This document shows, piece by piece, positions 1 through 8,942 of a stretch of 64,000 bases of DNA. The stretch lies in contig CAYRDI010000003.1 in NCBI GenBank assembly GCA_964423095.1, positions 1 through 64,000 on the forward strand. The letters are read 5' to 3'. The notes beneath the pieces are model-generated. The model was not told where the DNA came from, searched no databases, and saw only the letters and a list, made by a program, of their open reading frames with translations. The DNA is from Micavibrio_A sp964423095 (GTDB lineage: Bacteria > Pseudomonadota > Alphaproteobacteria > Micavibrionales > Micavibrionaceae). Position 1 is the first letter of the stretch. Every line of letters begins with the position of its first letter. The translations under genes and the position numbers were made by a program.

Positions 1-838
1 GAATCGTCTTCCCGTACCTCTGGTTGACCAGCCTGGACAGGGCGGCCTCCCCCAGCCCCAGTTCGCGGGCCAGCTCCGCCCGGCCGTAGCTGGGCTCCTG
101 ATAGACCTTTTCCCGCTCCAGAAGGCCCCGCAAGCGGTCCAGCAAAAGCCCGTCCCCGTCTGTCCGAGTTGCCGTCGTCTGGAGACGGAATGCCTGCGGA
201 TAGATACGAAACAGGCTGGTCGCCGCGATATAAACGAAAGCGATGCCCAGAATGGTGCGCACAAGCCCCCATTCCCCGCGCCCCAGTCCTTCGGACATAA
301 AGGCAAGACTGAACCCCAGAAACGCTGTCATCAGCGTAATCAGGGCCAGAATGAGCCAGAAACGCTCCTCCCCGAATTTCGCCTGTCCGTGCAGCCCGTC
401 CAGCAAATCCCGCCGCAGCCATACGGCCAGAAGGCTGAGCGCCCCGATAACAAGGCCGCTGACATACAGCATGTTGATGTCGTTCATCGCGTATCCCGGC
501 AGGAAGGTGATCGGGATCAAAAGCAACAGGAAAAAATATTTTGGTTTGGGGCGTTCGGCGATGTTGGCAATCTGGAAGATCAGCAAAGCCCCCGCCGGAA
601 TGCCTGCAAACCAGAACAGCCATTGATATTGTTCATAACGGTCAAACTCCGGCGACCAGCGTGAATCCGCCGCATCCAGAAAAAACGCCATACCCATAAA
701 GGTGAAATACAGCAAGGGAATGATCGCGTTGACCATGTGACCGGAACGGAACAGCATGTAAACCAGCACATACAAGCATTGCGCCAATCCCAAAAGGGAA
801 AGGATTTCCGGTATCGTAAATTGCACGTTCGAGAGCAT
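1..838 (-). CDS. AraC-type transcriptional regulator with N-terminal membrane sensor region (partial, C-terminus cut)
   Basis: Reading frame opens with ATG at 838 and stays open to the left window edge, about 279 codons. The first ~200 residues are strongly hydrophobic with roughly seven membrane-spanning stretches. The last residues before the edge (RAELARELGLGEAALSRLVN) read as the first helix-turn-helix of an AraC domain. This layout, a membrane sensor fused to AraC, is a known family of one-component regulators that sense envelope or extracellular signals. It lies 16 bp downstream of the last gene of the pilus block on the same strand, so it may be co-transcribed and could control that block. 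That role is inferred. The second HTH and the stop lie outside the window. Confidence 0.72.
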   Translation of the reverse strand, partial: MLSNVQFTIPEILSLLGLAQCLYVLVYMLFRSGHMVNAIIPLLYFTFMGMAFFLDAADSRWSPEFDRYEQYQWLFWFAGIPAGALLIFQIANIAERPKPKYFFLLLLIPITFLPGYAMNDINMLYVSGLVIGALSLLAVWLRRDLLDGLHGQAKFGEERFWLILALITLMTAFLGFSLAFMSEGLGRGEWGLVRTILGIAFVYIAATSLFRIYPQAFRLQTTATRTDGDGLLLDRLRGLLEREKVYQEPSYGRAELARELGLGEAALSRLVNQRYGKTI

Positions 839-854
839 AGGCCTTTATACAGGA

Positions 855-1607
855 TCAAGGCGCCGTCTGGCAAAGAGGGTTTTTAGCGGCGTCCTGCGCA
901 CTTAATGTCCTGACGCATATGAAATGTTTCATTTCATTGACCTCAATCGCCGGTAATTTGTCATGTTCGGAGGCCAGCATCCGCACCATTACCTCGTACG
1001 CCGCCTGCTTGTTGCCCATTTTCAACTGGACAAAGGCCGGCATTTGCCGCGCCCACGGGGCCGTATCGGTTGGCAGGGCCGCCAGAATATTGGCCAGTTT
1101 CAATGCCTTTGGCAGGTCTTCTTGTTTATAACGGGCCAGATAGACCGCCTGCGCCAGCCACCGCCATTTTTGCGGATAGGGTTTCTGCCCCTCACTGGCC
1201 AGATAGTTGATGACGTGATCGAGTTTTTCATTCTGGTTGGACAGATTGTCCGGATCATCGATCCCGCCGAAATAGTAGGCGGCCATGAAGGGCACGTAAT
1301 TCGCACGGTCATCCAGTGACTGGCTTAAAAAGAACCATTTTTCCAACGCCGCATAATCATAGGCACGCAAAGATTCAAAGTTGCCGCCGACGTTGCCGGC
1401 ATTCTGAAGAAAATAACCGAACAACCGGTACGCGATTTCGCGGTCGCCGAGACCGGCAAAGCCTGCCGCCGCTTCCGACGGAGCCGCCGGAATATTGTCC
1501 CAACCGCTTAGAATTTTCCTCGACTGCGACCAGAAAAAAACATTCAAAACCAGCGCGAGGACAAAAACCGCTTTCAGCCCCGCTGCCTGAATCCGCATGG
1601 CCGCCAT
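855..1607 (-). CDS. Membrane-anchored protein of unknown function, pilus/ABC-exporter linked
   Basis: A 250-residue protein with one N-terminal membrane segment (about residues 10-26) followed by a soluble, presumably periplasmic, helical region. Its alanine-rich helical pairs look TPR-like around residues 85-215. Its ATG overlaps the stop of the upstream ABC permease, so the two are translationally coupled and probably work together. In Myxococcus, a third gene (pilG) accompanies the ABC exporter pilHI needed for pili. This gene occupies the equivalent place, but I cannot see direct homology. No catalytic motif is visible. Confidence 0.6.
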   Translation of the reverse strand: MAAMRIQAAGLKAVFVLALVLNVFFWSQSRKILSGWDNIPAAPSEAAAGFAGLGDREIAYRLFGYFLQNAGNVGGNFESLRAYDYAALEKWFFLSQSLDDRANYVPFMAAYYFGGIDDPDNLSNQNEKLDHVINYLASEGQKPYPQKWRWLAQAVYLARYKQEDLPKALKLANILAALPTDTAPWARQMPAFVQLKMGNKQAAYEVMVRMLASEHDKLPAIEVNEMKHFICVRTLSAQDAAKNPLCQTAP

Positions 1608-2368
1608 CAGAATTGCCGTTTGTACATATCAAGCGTGGTTGCACAAACAACCACGGCGACAAATACCGCCGCCTGCCCGATCAGGAAAACAAAGGAAATA
1701 TCCGTGGGCGCGCCATAGAGAATCCATTTCGTTTGCCCCATCAGGTCAAGCCGCGGGACAAACACGGAAATGACCTCCATGATTTTAGAAAGGAAGCCGA
1801 GCACCCCATCCAACGCACCACGGTGCAGAATACCCAGAATGTCCCCCATCAAACGGGACAGTAGATAAAACAAAAAGACCACCATGATACAAGCCATGCT
1901 GCTGTTCATCACAAAAGCAAAGAACATGGCAACATTGGCCATGATGATGAATTCAGTGCCGATACTGGCCCACCATAAAAAGATGCCGTCATGCCAGCTT
2001 CCCGTTTCCAGCGCAACCGTGGCACCACCAAGCAACAACGCGGCCAGCAGTGCAAGACAGGTAAAAGCGAGCGCGTGTGTGACGATGAAGGGCACACGCC
2101 CGATGGGGCGGGATAAAAGATATTCGATGTCCCGGCCTTCAAAGCACCGCCGGATAAAGCTGACGACAAACAAAACCAGAGCAACAACGCCAAACATCCG
2201 GAAACCGAAAGCCGCGAAGCTGCGCGCGAATTGATCTTGTTCATTCAGGACGCTGCTTCCGAAAAACACCGACAAGGCAATGACGATAACGAGGATACCC
2301 GCGACCGAAAAAAAGAACCGGTCCCTTGCCGCCGCCATAAGGATGTAGCGAAAAAGGGGCCAGATCAT
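1607..2368 (-). CDS. ABC-2 type transporter permease
   Basis: A 253-residue integral membrane protein with about six hydrophobic segments and the layout of ABC-2 permeases: an N-terminal helix, a short cytoplasmic loop containing GRDIEYLLSRPIGR (a coupling-helix-like element), then five more helices. It has no ATPase domain of its own. The best partner is the orphan ABC ATPase encoded at 8943-9677 in the same gene block. Within the pilus cluster, such a pair resembles PilH/PilI of Myxococcus xanthus, an exporter required for type IV pilus assembly. The substrate is unknown. It starts 30 bp after the secretin gene and overlaps the next gene. Confidence 0.75.
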   Translation of the reverse strand: MIWPLFRYILMAAARDRFFFSVAGILVIVIALSVFFGSSVLNEQDQFARSFAAFGFRMFGVVALVLFVVSFIRRCFEGRDIEYLLSRPIGRVPFIVTHALAFTCLALLAALLLGGATVALETGSWHDGIFLWWASIGTEFIIMANVAMFFAFVMNSSMACIMVVFLFYLLSRLMGDILGILHRGALDGVLGFLSKIMEVISVFVPRLDLMGQTKWILYGAPTDISFVFLIGQAAVFVAVVVCATTLDMYKRQF

Positions 2369-2398
2369 AGAATTACCTTTTTGGTATCGGACAGACGA

Positions 2399-4318
2399 TT
2401 AAAGATCGAACGGGCGACGGTCTTGCGAGAACGTCCGGTAGAGGTCTTTGTCCGTCGGGTGGACAGAGCCGTTGTTGCCGTCCAGAATGGTCGCCTTCAT
2501 CAAAACAACCAACTCGGTTTTTTCAACCTTATCGCTTTGATTACGGAACAAGCCGCCGAGCAAAGGAACTTCACCCAGAACCGGAACCGCATTTTGTTGT
2601 CCGGATGCACGGTCCTGAATCAACCCACCCATGACGATCGGTTGTCCGCTGTTCATCTGGATCACGGAGTCGAATTCCTGAACGTTCACCACCGGCACGG
2701 GTGATGAAATAGCATTCGCAGGAAGACCCGCATCCGCCACGGCAAACGCCACACCGGGGTCGTTCACGTATTCAGTGATGCGCGTCACGGTCGGACGCAC
2801 GGCCATGGCAACCGTTCTGCCATCCAGATCGATCGAAGGCTGCACGTTGATCAAAACCCCTTCCGGCACGTTCCGGATGTTGGAGTCAACATCAACCGTG
2901 GTTCCGGAGTCCGTTTGCGAGGAGTTTACGTCCAGTTCGAAGTAAACCTGATTTTTGGCGACGTTCAACACGGCCGATTGGTTGTTCAAAACCGTCAGAC
3001 GCGGCGAAGCAAGGGCACGTACCGTGCCGAAGCGTTGCAACGCCTGTACCGCCGCCGTCAAATCACCGCTGACATAAGAGGCCAGGAACGATGTGGACGG
3101 ATCAGAGACCGGATCAAACGCCGGAGCTGGGGCCGTGGGCGAGGAGCTGTTGACACCAAACGTCAGGTGACCGTTGAAAAGATCAACCGCACTCCAGTCG
3201 ATACCGGCGGCGAATTCATCCGTCAAACTGACTTCCAAAACTTTGGCTTCAATCAATACCTGCGATGTGGTTGTACTACGCAATTCATCCAGATAGCTGG
3301 CGATCTGTTTTTGCTGGCGTTCGGTCGCAAAAACGGAAACGATCCCCGCCTGTTTGTTGACGGAATAACGCGGCGCAAACGGATCAGCCCCGGAAGTATT
3401 GTTGTTGGTTTCATCTTCTTCCAACGGCAGCGGTTCAACCTTTAAAACGGCATCCGGTGCAGCCACCTGAACCGTCTGTGCCGGAGCCGGCGTTCCATCC
3501 GGATTTGTGCCGCCCTGCGCATTCATTTCGCCATCGGATTGAAGCAGGACAGGTTCCACCGGTGCAGGGTTGCTGGTGGTCGCCGTGATTTTGGGATCTT
3601 TCGTCGTCCGGAGCGTTCCGGCATCGCGGTTTACGCCCAAAATCTGGGTCATATTTGAATCCAGCTCACCCCAGAAATCTGCCTCGCTTTTGGATTCCGC
3701 TTTAAATTTGGAGCCCGTATCCGTGCCCTGCCCCGAAACGACGGCTACATCGTTCGTGATCGAGCTGGTGTTGGTACGAATATAGCTGAGATAACTAATT
3801 TTATAGATTTCGTGGTAGGGCGTATCCAGTTCCACCTTCACGCTGTCTTCGCTGAATTTATAACGCAGGCCCGCGCTGTCAGCGATCCGTTCAATCACTT
3901 CATCAAACGGTTTGTTCCGTGCGCTGAAAATAATACTGCCCTTGATCCGCGGATCGAGTTCAATGTCGTAGCCAGCCTGTTTGGCGGCCTCGTACAGAAC
4001 ATCTTTCAACGGCACCGTCTGGTTCACGGAAACGGAAACCAGCGGCATGGGTTTCAATTTGTCAGCCGGCGTCGCCATGTACGGCTTCATCTCCGGAATC
4101 GCGGCCTCATCCATCTTTTTGTCTTTGGTATCCGGCAATCTTTGTGCCAGAGCATCACGGTAATCCTGCACCTCCATATCGCTGCTGCGATCTACCTTCA
4201 GTTCGTTTTTGGCAAGATCGCATCCGCTCAAGGGCAACAGCAGAGCCGCACCGAGTAAAAAAATACCGAAAGGCTTTGCGGAAAATACGCGGGTCATTCC
4301 TGGCTGTAGCATGGTCAT
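2399..4318 (-). CDS. Secretin, PilQ/MshL/GspD-like outer-membrane channel of the pilus machine
   Basis: Forms the outer-membrane gate through which the pilus passes. The N-terminus carries a lipoprotein signal with lipobox LSGC, so it is probably lipid-anchored. An STN-type domain follows (PLVSVSVNQTVPLKDVLYEA region), then a long Asn/Pro/acidic linker and an N1-like segment ending in QVLIEAKVLEVSLTDEF. The C-terminal secretin domain has the hallmark VPVLGEVPLLGGLFR near its end. The overall pattern is closest to MSHA-type MshL. The start is uncertain: ATGs at 4360, 4318, 4312 and 4297 are all possible and none has a good ribosome-binding site. The last gives the most normal signal peptide. 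Confidence 0.88.
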   Translation of the reverse strand: MTMLQPGMTRVFSAKPFGIFLLGAALLLPLSGCDLAKNELKVDRSSDMEVQDYRDALAQRLPDTKDKKMDEAAIPEMKPYMATPADKLKPMPLVSVSVNQTVPLKDVLYEAAKQAGYDIELDPRIKGSIIFSARNKPFDEVIERIADSAGLRYKFSEDSVKVELDTPYHEIYKISYLSYIRTNTSSITNDVAVVSGQGTDTGSKFKAESKSEADFWGELDSNMTQILGVNRDAGTLRTTKDPKITATTSNPAPVEPVLLQSDGEMNAQGGTNPDGTPAPAQTVQVAAPDAVLKVEPLPLEEDETNNNTSGADPFAPRYSVNKQAGIVSVFATERQQKQIASYLDELRSTTTSQVLIEAKVLEVSLTDEFAAGIDWSAVDLFNGHLTFGVNSSSPTAPAPAFDPVSDPSTSFLASYVSGDLTAAVQALQRFGTVRALASPRLTVLNNQSAVLNVAKNQVYFELDVNSSQTDSGTTVDVDSNIRNVPEGVLINVQPSIDLDGRTVAMAVRPTVTRITEYVNDPGVAFAVADAGLPANAISSPVPVVNVQEFDSVIQMNSGQPIVMGGLIQDRASGQQNAVPVLGEVPLLGGLFRNQSDKVEKTELVVLMKATILDGNNGSVHPTDKDLYRTFSQDRRPFDL

Positions 4319-4440
4319 ATCCGTGATTTGATCGAAAGGAAGGAAAAAAGAATCAGTCATAGAATTTTGCTATGGATTGCCTTGCGGCGCAAGAACAATA
4401 CTTATGCCAAGAAAAGCCGTAAAAAAGTTAATTAATATAA

Positions 4441-5574
4441 TTAATAGGCGTCTGACATCTTAAGGTTCGATGTATCAACCATGTCGTTGAAGCTGCCGCC
4501 CTTGCCCAACTTGAACTGACGTATCTTAACGGCCATGTCGGAAGATTTATCAGACTGGCTAACCGCCGTTTCCTCGGTGATATGGCCTTGCGCGTACAGG
4601 GCCAGAAGCGATTGGTCGAAGGTACACATCCCTATCCCGTTGTTTTGCTCCATCACCTCGGGAATTTTTTCATAATCCCCCTTCTGGATTTGTTCGCGCA
4701 CCAGAGCCTGGTTCACCAGAATTTCCAGCGCGGGAACAAGCCCGCCTTTCATCGAAGGGATCAGGCGTTGGGAAACGATGGCCTTTAAGTTCATCGAAAG
4801 ATTAAGGCGCGTCTGCGCATGGAATTCTTCGGGGAAGAAGTTCACGATCCGCTCGATCGCCTGATAGGCGTTGTTGGTGTGCAGCGTGGCCAGGCACAAA
4901 TGCCCGGTTTCGGCGATGGTCAAAGCCTGTTCCATCACCGTCTGGTCGCGGATCTCCCCGATCAGGATAGCATCAGGGCGTTGCCGCAAGGAGTTTTTCA
5001 GCGCGATGTTATAGCTTTCCGTGTCTACGCCCACTTCACGTTGCGTAACGACGGATTTTTTGTGTTCGTGATAATATTCGATCGGGTCTTCGATGGTCAG
5101 GATGTGGCCTTCTTGACGTTCGTTCCGGTAATTCAGCATAGAGGCTAGCGTGGTTGATTTGCCGCTCCCCGTCATCCCCGTGACAAGTACCAGCCCGCGT
5201 TGTTCCATGGCGAGCGTTGCCAGAACCTTGGGCAGCTTCAATTCTTCCATCGAGGGAATTTTTGAAATGATCCGGCGGATCACCAACCCTGGAATCTGGC
5301 GTTGTTTAAAGACGTTGACGCGGTAACGCCCGTGTTCGCCCATATCCAGCGCGGTGTTCAATTCCATCTTGGTTTCGAAATCCCGCAACTGCCGCGCGGT
5401 CAAAAGACTGGTCAGAATTTCATTGATGGCTTCTTCGTCCAGCGGCCGGTCATTGATTTTTTTCAGATGGTTTTCAATGCGCAGCGTCGGCGGAAAGCCG
5501 ATCGTCAAATACAGGTCCGATGCCCCGTGTTCGTTCATCTGGGTCAGACATTCGAAAGCGTAGGTTACACTCAA
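4441..5574 (-). CDS. pilU: PilT/PilU-type retraction ATPase (second copy)
   Basis: A 377-residue secretion ATPase of the PilT family. It has a Walker A motif GMTGSGKS at residues 133-140, an Asp box (TIEDPIEY), a Walker B region RPDAILIGEIRD and the His box LATLHTNNAYQ. It powers pilus disassembly or assists PilT at the inner membrane. Its ATG overlaps the stop of the upstream pilT by 4 bp, which is the usual pilT-pilU arrangement. The GMTGSGKS variant and the order after pilT favour PilU over a second PilT. The C-terminal tail after the ATPase core (KSSDMAVKIRQFKLGKGG region) is also typical of PilU. Confidence 0.9.
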   Translation of the reverse strand: MSVTYAFECLTQMNEHGASDLYLTIGFPPTLRIENHLKKINDRPLDEEAINEILTSLLTARQLRDFETKMELNTALDMGEHGRYRVNVFKQRQIPGLVIRRIISKIPSMEELKLPKVLATLAMEQRGLVLVTGMTGSGKSTTLASMLNYRNERQEGHILTIEDPIEYYHEHKKSVVTQREVGVDTESYNIALKNSLRQRPDAILIGEIRDQTVMEQALTIAETGHLCLATLHTNNAYQAIERIVNFFPEEFHAQTRLNLSMNLKAIVSQRLIPSMKGGLVPALEILVNQALVREQIQKGDYEKIPEVMEQNNGIGMCTFDQSLLALYAQGHITEETAVSQSDKSSDMAVKIRQFKLGKGGSFNDMVDTSNLKMSDAY

Positions 5575-6773
5575 AAGGAATACCCCCCGTCAGACGATGT
5601 GGAAGACGACCCCTTCGATGAACCTCCACTCCGCGAAGACGATGGCTCATGATGCGCCGAGGGTGATACACCGCCATCTATCTTCCCGCCACCCAGCGCG
5701 GCCGAAGCGTATTCGCCGCCATCGCGTTCGCTGTCCACCTCTTCGGTGACCTGTAGCAACGCTTCGCGGGCTGCTTCGCGGTCGATAACGCCTTCGGTAA
5801 GAAGGTTTTGAACGTATTCTTCCATCGTGACCATCCCGTAGCGGGAGCCCGTCTGGATCATGGAGTAAATCTGCGGCACCTGATTTTCGCGGATCAGGTT
5901 GCGCACGGCGTTTGTCCCCACCAGAATTTCAAAGGCTGCAACCCGCCCGCCTTCAGCTTTGGGCAAGAGCGTCTGGGCCACGACGCCCTGCAACGATCCG
6001 GCCAGCATCGTCCGCGCCATCGGTTTGTCCCCGGTCGGGAACACGTCGATGATACGGTCAACGGCCTTTGCGGCCGTGGAGGCGTGCAAGGTTGCCAGAA
6101 CAAGGTGACCCGTTTCAGCCGCCGTGAGGGCGAGCGACATGGTTTCATAGTCCCGCATCTCCCCCACCAGGATCACGTCCGGATCTTCACGCAGGCAGGA
6201 TTTCAAAGCCCGTGCAAATGACACGGTATCACGCCCGATTTCGCGGTGGTTGATCAGCGATTTTTTGGAATGATGGAAAAACTCGACCGGGTCTTCGATC
6301 GTGATGATGTGCTTGTCCATGTTGATGTTGATGTGGTTGATCAGGGATGCCAGCGTCGTCGATTTACCCGAACCCGTCGCCCCGGTGACGAGGATGATCC
6401 CCTTTTCCAGTTCGGCGAAACGCCGCATGACGGGCGGAAGATCAAGTTCCTGAATGGTCGGCACTTCGGTCGGAATGGTACGGAACACGGCGGCGGAACC
6501 GTTCCGCGTGGTAAAGGCGTTCACACGGAAACGCGCCTTTTCACCAAAGGAAATGGCAAGGTCGATCTCCATATCCTTTTCGTAGTCGGCGCGCTGTTGT
6601 TCGGTCATCACCGAATACAGCATGGAACGGATCATGTCAGAGGTGAGTTCGGATTCCGTTTTGATGCGTCGAAGACTTCCATGCACGCGGATGATCGGCA
6701 AATTTCCGGGGCTCAGGTGAAGGTCGGATGCCTTGTTTTGCATGGCAAAGGCCAGAAGCTGGGTTAGGTCCAC
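5571..6773 (-). CDS. pilT: Pilus retraction ATPase PilT
   Basis: A 400-residue hexameric ATPase that depolymerises type IV pili and drives twitching motility. Visible motifs are the N-terminal ASDLHLSPGNLP segment, Walker A GATGSGKSTT at 131-140, the Asp box (TIEDPVEFFH), Walker B EDPDVILVGEMRD, the His box LATLHASTA and the AIRNLIRE-like element written here as AVRNLIRENQVPQIYSMIQT. It is longer than the usual ~345 residues because of a Ser/Gly-rich, low-complexity tail of about 45 residues. It is followed by pilU with a 4-bp overlap and preceded, 113 bp away, by the prepilin peptidase gene. Confidence 0.95.
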   Translation of the reverse strand: MDLTQLLAFAMQNKASDLHLSPGNLPIIRVHGSLRRIKTESELTSDMIRSMLYSVMTEQQRADYEKDMEIDLAISFGEKARFRVNAFTTRNGSAAVFRTIPTEVPTIQELDLPPVMRRFAELEKGIILVTGATGSGKSTTLASLINHININMDKHIITIEDPVEFFHHSKKSLINHREIGRDTVSFARALKSCLREDPDVILVGEMRDYETMSLALTAAETGHLVLATLHASTAAKAVDRIIDVFPTGDKPMARTMLAGSLQGVVAQTLLPKAEGGRVAAFEILVGTNAVRNLIRENQVPQIYSMIQTGSRYGMVTMEEYVQNLLTEGVIDREAAREALLQVTEEVDSERDGGEYASAALGGGKIDGGVSPSAHHEPSSSRSGGSSKGSSSTSSDGGYSF

Positions 6774-6886
6774 GACGTGTCTCCCTCACTGGATGAAAAC
6801 GAAAAATGAAAAACGGATACCATGAATAAACGGCAGAAAACGCCGACCCCTTCAGTTTGATGCACTGCCCCCGCCGGGTCAATAGA

Positions 6887-7684
6887 TCACCATGTATAAT
6901 CAAACCCTAATCCGGTTAAAAATAAGTGAATGTAGAGCGAAATTATCAGGGCGGGACCAAAGGGAAAACGCCCCTGTTCCGCGCCCGTTCTTAAAAAAGC
7001 GGTCAAAAGCGCACACAATCCGCCAATCACCATAAAGGACGGGAGAGCGGAAAACCCCAAAAACAGCCCTGCCGGTCCTAAAAATTTTATATCTCCCCAT
7101 CCCAAGGCGGGTTGTTTTTTGATCCACGACACAATGAAAGCCGCCGCAACAAAGAGCCCGACCAACACCGCTGCCGCCAATGTATGGTCGATTGGCACCG
7201 CCGCATCCCAACGCGCCGACCGCCACAGGCACAAGACATAGGCAAAACCCAATATCCCCAGGATGACATTCAACACATCTGGCAAAATCATGTATTCCCA
7301 GTCGATCACGAGGGCCGCCACCAAAAACGGCACGGCGACAAACAGGACAACCGATTCAGGGTGCAGCCCCCAAACCCAGAACAACCCCAACACGGCCAAC
7401 ATTGTCATGGTTTCCACCAACGGATACAAACCAGACACCGGATTTTTGCAATAGCGGCATCGCCCTCTTAACAGCAGCCATGAAAAGATCGGCACAAGAT
7501 CGAAAACGCCAAGCGTGTGTCCGCACGATGGGCAGGCAGACCTTGCGGCCTTGTTTTTAGAGGATTTTGCCGAATCATAAACCCAGGGAATATCGCGCGG
7601 AATACGGTAAACCAGTGCGGTCGCAAAACTTCCCAGACACAATCCCAAAAAGACAACGGCAATCGAAATGGCTATATCCGTCAT
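6887..7684 (-). CDS. pilD: Prepilin peptidase / N-methyltransferase PilD
   Basis: Cleaves the leader of prepilins at the inner membrane and N-methylates the new terminus. The 265-residue polytopic protein has the zinc-binding cysteines C51, C54, C76 and C79 of bifunctional type A24 peptidases. Both catalytic aspartates are present, one in the IDWEYMILPD segment and one in GWGDIKF (D198). About eight hydrophobic segments are seen. Its presence in a cluster with no pilin gene means its substrates must be encoded elsewhere. It lies 24 bp downstream of the TPR gene on the same strand. Confidence 0.93.
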   Translation of the reverse strand: MTDIAISIAVVFLGLCLGSFATALVYRIPRDIPWVYDSAKSSKNKAARSACPSCGHTLGVFDLVPIFSWLLLRGRCRYCKNPVSGLYPLVETMTMLAVLGLFWVWGLHPESVVLFVAVPFLVAALVIDWEYMILPDVLNVILGILGFAYVLCLWRSARWDAAVPIDHTLAAAVLVGLFVAAAFIVSWIKKQPALGWGDIKFLGPAGLFLGFSALPSFMVIGGLCALLTAFLRTGAEQGRFPFGPALIISLYIHLFLTGLGFDYTW

Positions 7685-7708
7685 ACGCCGTCCCCAGAGT
7701 GGCGGAAA

Positions 7709-8851
7709 TTATACCTTGCGGCGCAAGACGACCAACCTGTCATATATATCCTTGCGCGGGAGCGCAGAGGCAACATCGCCGTACATGGCATCAAGCTGGA
7801 GCGCACGTTCATAAGATTTGATCGCGCCGGTCACATCGCCCTTTTTGTCTTCGGCAATGGCCATGTTGAAGATATGGCTGGCGTTGCGCGGGTCCATACT
7901 GGCCGCCACTTCGAAATACCGGATGGCATCGTCGTAATTTTTCAGTTCGGCGTTCACAAGCCCCATCTGCGCGGGAATACCCGGATTGGTCGGATATTTA
8001 TCCCGAAGTTCGGTCAATTTCCGCAAAGTTACCGAAGGATATTGATCCTTCATGATGCCCATCAGATTGACGATGGCATCCGCATTGTTCGGTTGCAGTT
8101 TCAGAACATCCTCATAGCTTCTTGCGGCGGATTCATTGAACCCCGCCCCTTGCTGCGCAACCGCCAGCCCCATCAGAACGCGGGGGTCGCGGTGATCACG
8201 CTTATACAGTTTTTCAAACATTTCCATCGCCGCCGCATAGCGGCCCAGTTTCAGCGCACGCGTGGCGGCGACATACTGCGCCTCAAAAGACGTTGCCTTT
8301 GCCCCCGGTTCGACAACCACAAATTTTTGGCCCGGCTCATAGGCCGGGTCCACCTTGCGCGGCCCGGTCGCACCGGATTTTGCCAACGCACTGTCGGGGA
8401 CGATGGCTTCGGAATCGTAATATGTGCCGGAATGTTTTTGTTCAAAGCCGGAATCACCCATCACGTTCGTGCCGTTGACCGCACCGCTATCTGCCTGTGG
8501 CACAGGCGTGAGCGTTGCCGTTGACGGGGAGGTCGTGGTTGACGCCGCGGCAGGCGCAGCAGGCGCAGTCGTTTCCGGCGCAGATGGCGCGGCAGCAGGC
8601 GCCGCGGAAACCGTTGCAGGCACTTCGGCCTCGGCCGGAGCAACGCCGACAGGTTGCGGCGGGAATGCTGGATCCGCCGCTGGTGCAGGCGTGGTTGCCG
8701 CTGGAGCAGGTGCAGGCGCGCTGATGACACTGACCGTATCTTCATTGTTGCCCGCCCCTGCATGGGAAGGTGCCGCCGGCACAAGCATTGCCAGCGACAA
8801 AGCAAAAAGGGAGATTCCCGTCAGGGAGACATATTTTTCAATTTTTTTCAT
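7709..8851 (-). CDS. Exported TPR protein of the pilus cluster (MshN/PilF-like)
   Basis: A 380-residue protein with a signal peptide (cleavage near PSHAGAG), a long Ala/Pro/Thr-rich linker of ~110 residues, and about five tetratricopeptide repeats from residue ~190 on (for example AEMFEKLYKRDH-type and AIRYFEVAASMDPRNASHIF-type helices). TPR proteins at this place in MSHA clusters (MshN), or PilF/PilW in type IV pilus systems, help secretin assembly or bridge the periplasm. The low-complexity linker suggests it spans the periplasm or cell wall. The exact role is inferred from domain and context. Confidence 0.78.
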   Translation of the reverse strand: MKKIEKYVSLTGISLFALSLAMLVPAAPSHAGAGNNEDTVSVISAPAPAPAATTPAPAADPAFPPQPVGVAPAEAEVPATVSAAPAAAPSAPETTAPAAPAAASTTTSPSTATLTPVPQADSGAVNGTNVMGDSGFEQKHSGTYYDSEAIVPDSALAKSGATGPRKVDPAYEPGQKFVVVEPGAKATSFEAQYVAATRALKLGRYAAAMEMFEKLYKRDHRDPRVLMGLAVAQQGAGFNESAARSYEDVLKLQPNNADAIVNLMGIMKDQYPSVTLRKLTELRDKYPTNPGIPAQMGLVNAELKNYDDAIRYFEVAASMDPRNASHIFNMAIAEDKKGDVTGAIKSYERALQLDAMYGDVASALPRKDIYDRLVVLRRKV

Positions 8852-8942
8852 GGGTGCGCACGATAATGAAAGGGGTGAAACGTGAAATTTCGAAATGATT
8901 CTATCAAAAAACGGGCGCGAAGGGAATCCCGCAAATCATTCT

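Noticed and set aside
7517..8524. A 335-codon plus-strand frame across the pilD/TPR region
   Set aside because: It overlaps two supported minus-strand genes and its translation is Arg/His-rich without any motif.
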